A DNA stretch of 64,000 nucleotides from Haemonchus contortus (Eukaryota > Nematoda > Chromadorea > Rhabditida > Trichostrongylidae), in the NCBI GenBank assembly GCA_000469685.2, contig LS997562.1, positions 37,236,345 through 37,300,344 on the forward strand. Direction: 5' to 3'. The notes beneath the pieces are model-generated. The model did not search any database. It saw nothing but the letters and a program-made list of their open reading frames with translations, and was not told the origin of the DNA. Positions 61,235-64,000 of this stretch are shown here, piece by piece. Position 1 is the stretch's first letter. Each line of letters opens with the position of its first letter. Made by a program: the position numbers and the translations under genes.

Positions 61235-61495
61235 CACAGTGGCCCTCTATCAAGCATGAATGATCACGGGTTCAAATCTTGCACCAATCCACCTGAGCTA
61301 TCCGAGCTTCCCTTCCTTCCGGGATTGAACTGGTATCAGATTTATGTGGGAGGATAAAAAGCACTGACTCGTACATCGGCTGGCCACCACAAGTCTTTGT
61401 ATAGGCCACATAAACATTCAATACGCCACTACTGATTCGGATGGAATATGAACGCCTCGCTCAAAAGGGATTGATAACTGGCAAAAGATTGCTTT
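61235..61495 (+). repeat. tRNA-derived SINE (family A), near full length
   Basis: B box GGTTCAAATCTTG at 61269, then TTATGTGGGAGGATAAAAAG, CGTACATCGGCTGGCC, CAAGTCTTTGTATAGGCCAC and GGAATATGAACG blocks, ending AAAAGATTGC. The A box is degraded. Confidence 0.82.
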
Positions 61496-61499
61496 TTTC

Positions 61500-62640
61500 G
61501 ATAACAAAAGCTTAAACTTAGTGGAAAGGGGAAGGAGGAAGACAAAAAAGGAGGAGCGAAGGCATAATAATCAATTACAAAAAGAATTTAGCGAACGGGA
61601 ACCGTTCAATGAAACCACGACAGGGGACTGATTTATTGATCCATTTATTGAACATCCAGTCATGTTTCATGACATCGACTTAGGTCATAAATTATCCAAA
61701 AACCCTGATGGATTTCTGTAAGAAATTTCTATGAATAGATGCACTACCATGAGCCACCAAAACGCTGGAAGTCGTTGAGTGAAAAGGACCATCTCGGAGA
61801 AGAATACACATGTGAGTTCTTGGCACGACCTTAAAACGCTCTCACAGATCGGTTTTGGATCCTGAAGCATAGTGGGAAGGCATGTTGCTCAAAACGTTTC
61901 CATGCAGGTTCGATTCCCCCAACGACCGATTTTTTGACTCTGAGCATTTGCCCTGGCGATAACATCAGATATACGGTCAAAGCAGTTATTCAAAACAAAT
62001 CAAATCAAGTAGGCAATCGGTTTACTGATACTGATCAGCTTGAAGGTACACGCTATGCACTCATTCACTTTTCCGAAGTTGGTTATCAATTAAGTAGGAT
62101 GCATAGGAACTATGGTGGGCTTGATCGCAAACATTTTTGGGTATAATATATCTTTACAATTTATGTTGATCTCCAATGCTTCCGAAATCTATACTGTTCA
62201 TTTCAATGTTGCATTGTAGAACATTGGCTATCGAGGTACGTTCGTGAATTTAGTTATATTCATGGTCACACCTTGCGAAGAGTGGGAGAAGTGGAGGAGA
62301 AATGTCCAGACATGTCCAAAAGTTTTATGTCGATGCCTACGATGTTCTGAAACAGTCCCTGTGTAAGGAGTTCGCCTAAATGAAATAGTTGTTTGACAAT
62401 AGTACATAGTAAAAACAGCCGACACGGAGAAAAGACACGTTTCCAGTGAGAATAGCAACCTGTTCAACTTTTTCAAAAGAAGCGAGAAATGACAAAAGTT
62501 TTGAGACAATGGCAAAAGCTTGTTAGCTAGAAATCTCCACCACTTAGAACATTCTTTTCGATTTCTTCAGTCTTCAATTCCATGGCTTATGAATGGAGAT
62601 ATAAATAGTAAGCAGTATGAGCATTGTTCTTACATTTGGA
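61500..62640. other. Intergenic; one tRNA-like fragment at about 61868-61932
   Basis: AGCATAGTGGGAAGGC (A-box-like) and GGTTCGATTCC at 61908 (B box) sit about 35 bp apart on the plus strand, as in a tRNA-derived repeat or pseudogene. No gene is visible in the remainder. Confidence 0.4.
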
Positions 62641-62644
62641 ATTA

Positions 62645-63908
62645 CAGGGTGGGCCAAAATTATGATTACAGCGCGCGCTGACGTTCATAGCAAATTTTTT
62701 CTGAGTTCATTACAACTCATTGGATTTCTTCTATTTCACAATGTAGATTACGTTATTACCTTTCTAATGATACAAAACTTTTGGTAGGTTTTGAACATAT
62801 TATAAGCGTAACGGGTCCGTGAATCAAACGTCGCTTTGCATTTACAAGCTCTTTTGGCACGGTGCATCTACAGACGAACTAGCGTAACAAGGCAGGTGGT
62901 GCATTCAACCATAAGACGCTCTCGAGAGTTGGGAACAATTGCAGATAGGAGTGATAAACCTAGGAGATCTGTGGTTATATTTAGGGGAAGTGTTAAGGAA
63001 GCAGGGCAAAGGTCTACGCAGCAGCAAAATTCATTCTGAGTCCAAAAAGGCTAAATGAATGGATATCTCACGAAATTTTCTGCGTGAAATCGTGAAGCAT
63101 CACCTGCACAACGAGACCCTTATACGATCAGGAAGTGATTTCTTCAGAGAGCAGGTTAAAGAAAAGAGAAAGGTTGGCTAACAAAAGCTGCCTGTCGCGT
63201 CCAAAAAAATTGTCGTGTGGAATTCCTGTTCACCGACGAAAAGATATTCAAAGTGGAAAAGGTGCACAATAAGTAGAGCGATAAGATTTATGTGGAGCTT
63301 GAAGAGATGGAAGTGATGCAGCGCTAGGCCCACTGACTTTCTGCAACTGCCTTTGCGAGCGTCACCGCAGAGGCAAAGACACCGTGTATTCTTGTAAATT
63401 ATGGAGTGAAAGTTGGTTTGGAGGCCTGTTTGATCTCTTCGTACGCAATAGGACACTTTGGTGATTCAAATTGATCATATTATCAAGATGAAGCTCCTGA
63501 TCGCAGATCAGAAATTGTCTAGAAATTTCGTAAAAGGGGTTTCTTGACTTCATAACCTTCGATCAGTGACCACTCTGGAGCCCTGACCTAAACCCCATGA
63601 ATGTCTCAATGTGGTCGGCCTCTGAGATGGAAGCATCTTTTAGCCCAAACAAGAGAAGAAGTAATCTCGAAAATGCTTTGCAAAAAGCCGGCACCAACTC
63701 GATGACCCTGGCTGCGTGCCACCGTCGATGCCGTCCATCGTCGTCTCCGGGGTTGGGTGAAAGGAAAAAGCAACAGATCTCAGTTTAAATGTACAGTTTT
63801 GATAAGAAATTAGTGATAAACACTTTGATGAAATTGGTTTACTCTATTGGCTTTCTATTCGTTTTGTGCGATGTGATGTCTGTGTAATCATAATTTTGGC
63901 CCACCCTG
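62645..63908 (+). mobile_element. Tc1/mariner-superfamily element, decayed, 1264 bp
   Basis: Bounded by TA. The terminal inverted repeats begin CAGGGTGGGCCAAAATTATG on both ends and are identical for at least 26 bp. The plus strand carries a broken Tc1-like transposase: a helix-turn-helix stretch resembling SVTRQVVHSTIRRSRELGT near 62880-62930, the FLFTDEKIFKV block near 63225 with the first catalytic D, and SPDLNPMNVSMWS near 63585. Confidence 0.93.
62836..63790 (+). pseudogene. Tc1-like transposase pseudogene
   Basis: Blocks occur in normal order but in different frames: N-terminal helix-turn-helix with RELGTIADRSDKPRRS, REIVKHHLHNETLIRS, the FTDEKIF catalytic strand, and the C-terminal SPDLNPMNVSMWS followed by a helical tail. 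At least two frameshifts and several stops (for example after VHNK) make it non-functional. Length of the region fits a transposase of about 300-350 residues. Confidence 0.88.
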
Positions 63909-64000
63909 TACATATACAATAAATGCCATGTAATGCTATAGATTTGGGCTAAAGTGCAATAACTTATACATAATTCAACGATTCCATGGAAGAGGGAATT

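Noticed and set aside
1..64000. CRISPR arrays, phage, bacterial operons, rRNA
   Set aside because: Nothing of the kind is seen; all spaced repeats are SINEs, microsatellites or transposon ends.

Overview
The window looks like nuclear DNA of a nematode, most probably a clade V (strongylid, hookworm-like) species. The reasons are one fully readable multi-exon gene orthologous to IFT88/OSM-5, introns with T-rich acceptors ending in TTTCAG, an AT-rich repeat-laden background, and 5'-truncated RTE-type LINE copies whose protein resembles the endonuclease-reverse transcriptase open frames common in hookworm assemblies. Species assignment is inference.

Layout. Positions 977-9403 (+) hold a 21-exon IFT88 (osm-5) gene that reads in frame from ATG to stop (811 aa). 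A DAF-19/RFX-type X-box lies 56-69 bp upstream of the ATG, and an AATAAA follows 18 bp after the stop. Introns of this gene carry an RTE LINE with a clean 14-bp target-site duplication and two copies of a tRNA-derived SINE; a third SINE copy lies just upstream of the promoter. From about 9.4 to 27 kb I see no confident gene. This span holds SINEs, microsatellites, a near-perfect 30-bp hairpin, two weak orphan exons, and the most striking structure: a 2.6-kb foldback (23002-25588). Its arms of about 968 bp are inverted copies, each carries a perfect 38-bp palindrome near its outer end, and a tRNA-Met-like sequence sits in the loop. Around 35.4-38.1 kb are two convergent small genes, each predicted to encode a single-pass membrane protein of unknown function. 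Between 44.3 and 45.5 kb and between 62.6 and 63.9 kb are two full-length but decayed Tc1/mariner-type elements of identical span (1264 bp), and at 54.6-55.0 kb an internally deleted mariner. A minus-strand gene of unknown identity has three phase-compatible exons between 53.1 and 48.0 kb. A weak three-exon candidate lies at 57.4-58.2 kb (+).

How it works together. The only pathway that can be named is intraflagellar transport: IFT88 is an IFT-B core TPR protein required in ciliated sensory neurons, and the X-box fits ciliary regulation by the RFX factor DAF-19. The rest is mostly transposable-element debris. No operon, CRISPR, phage or bacterial feature is present. All exon boundaries and similarity calls were made by eye from the sequence; nothing was searched.
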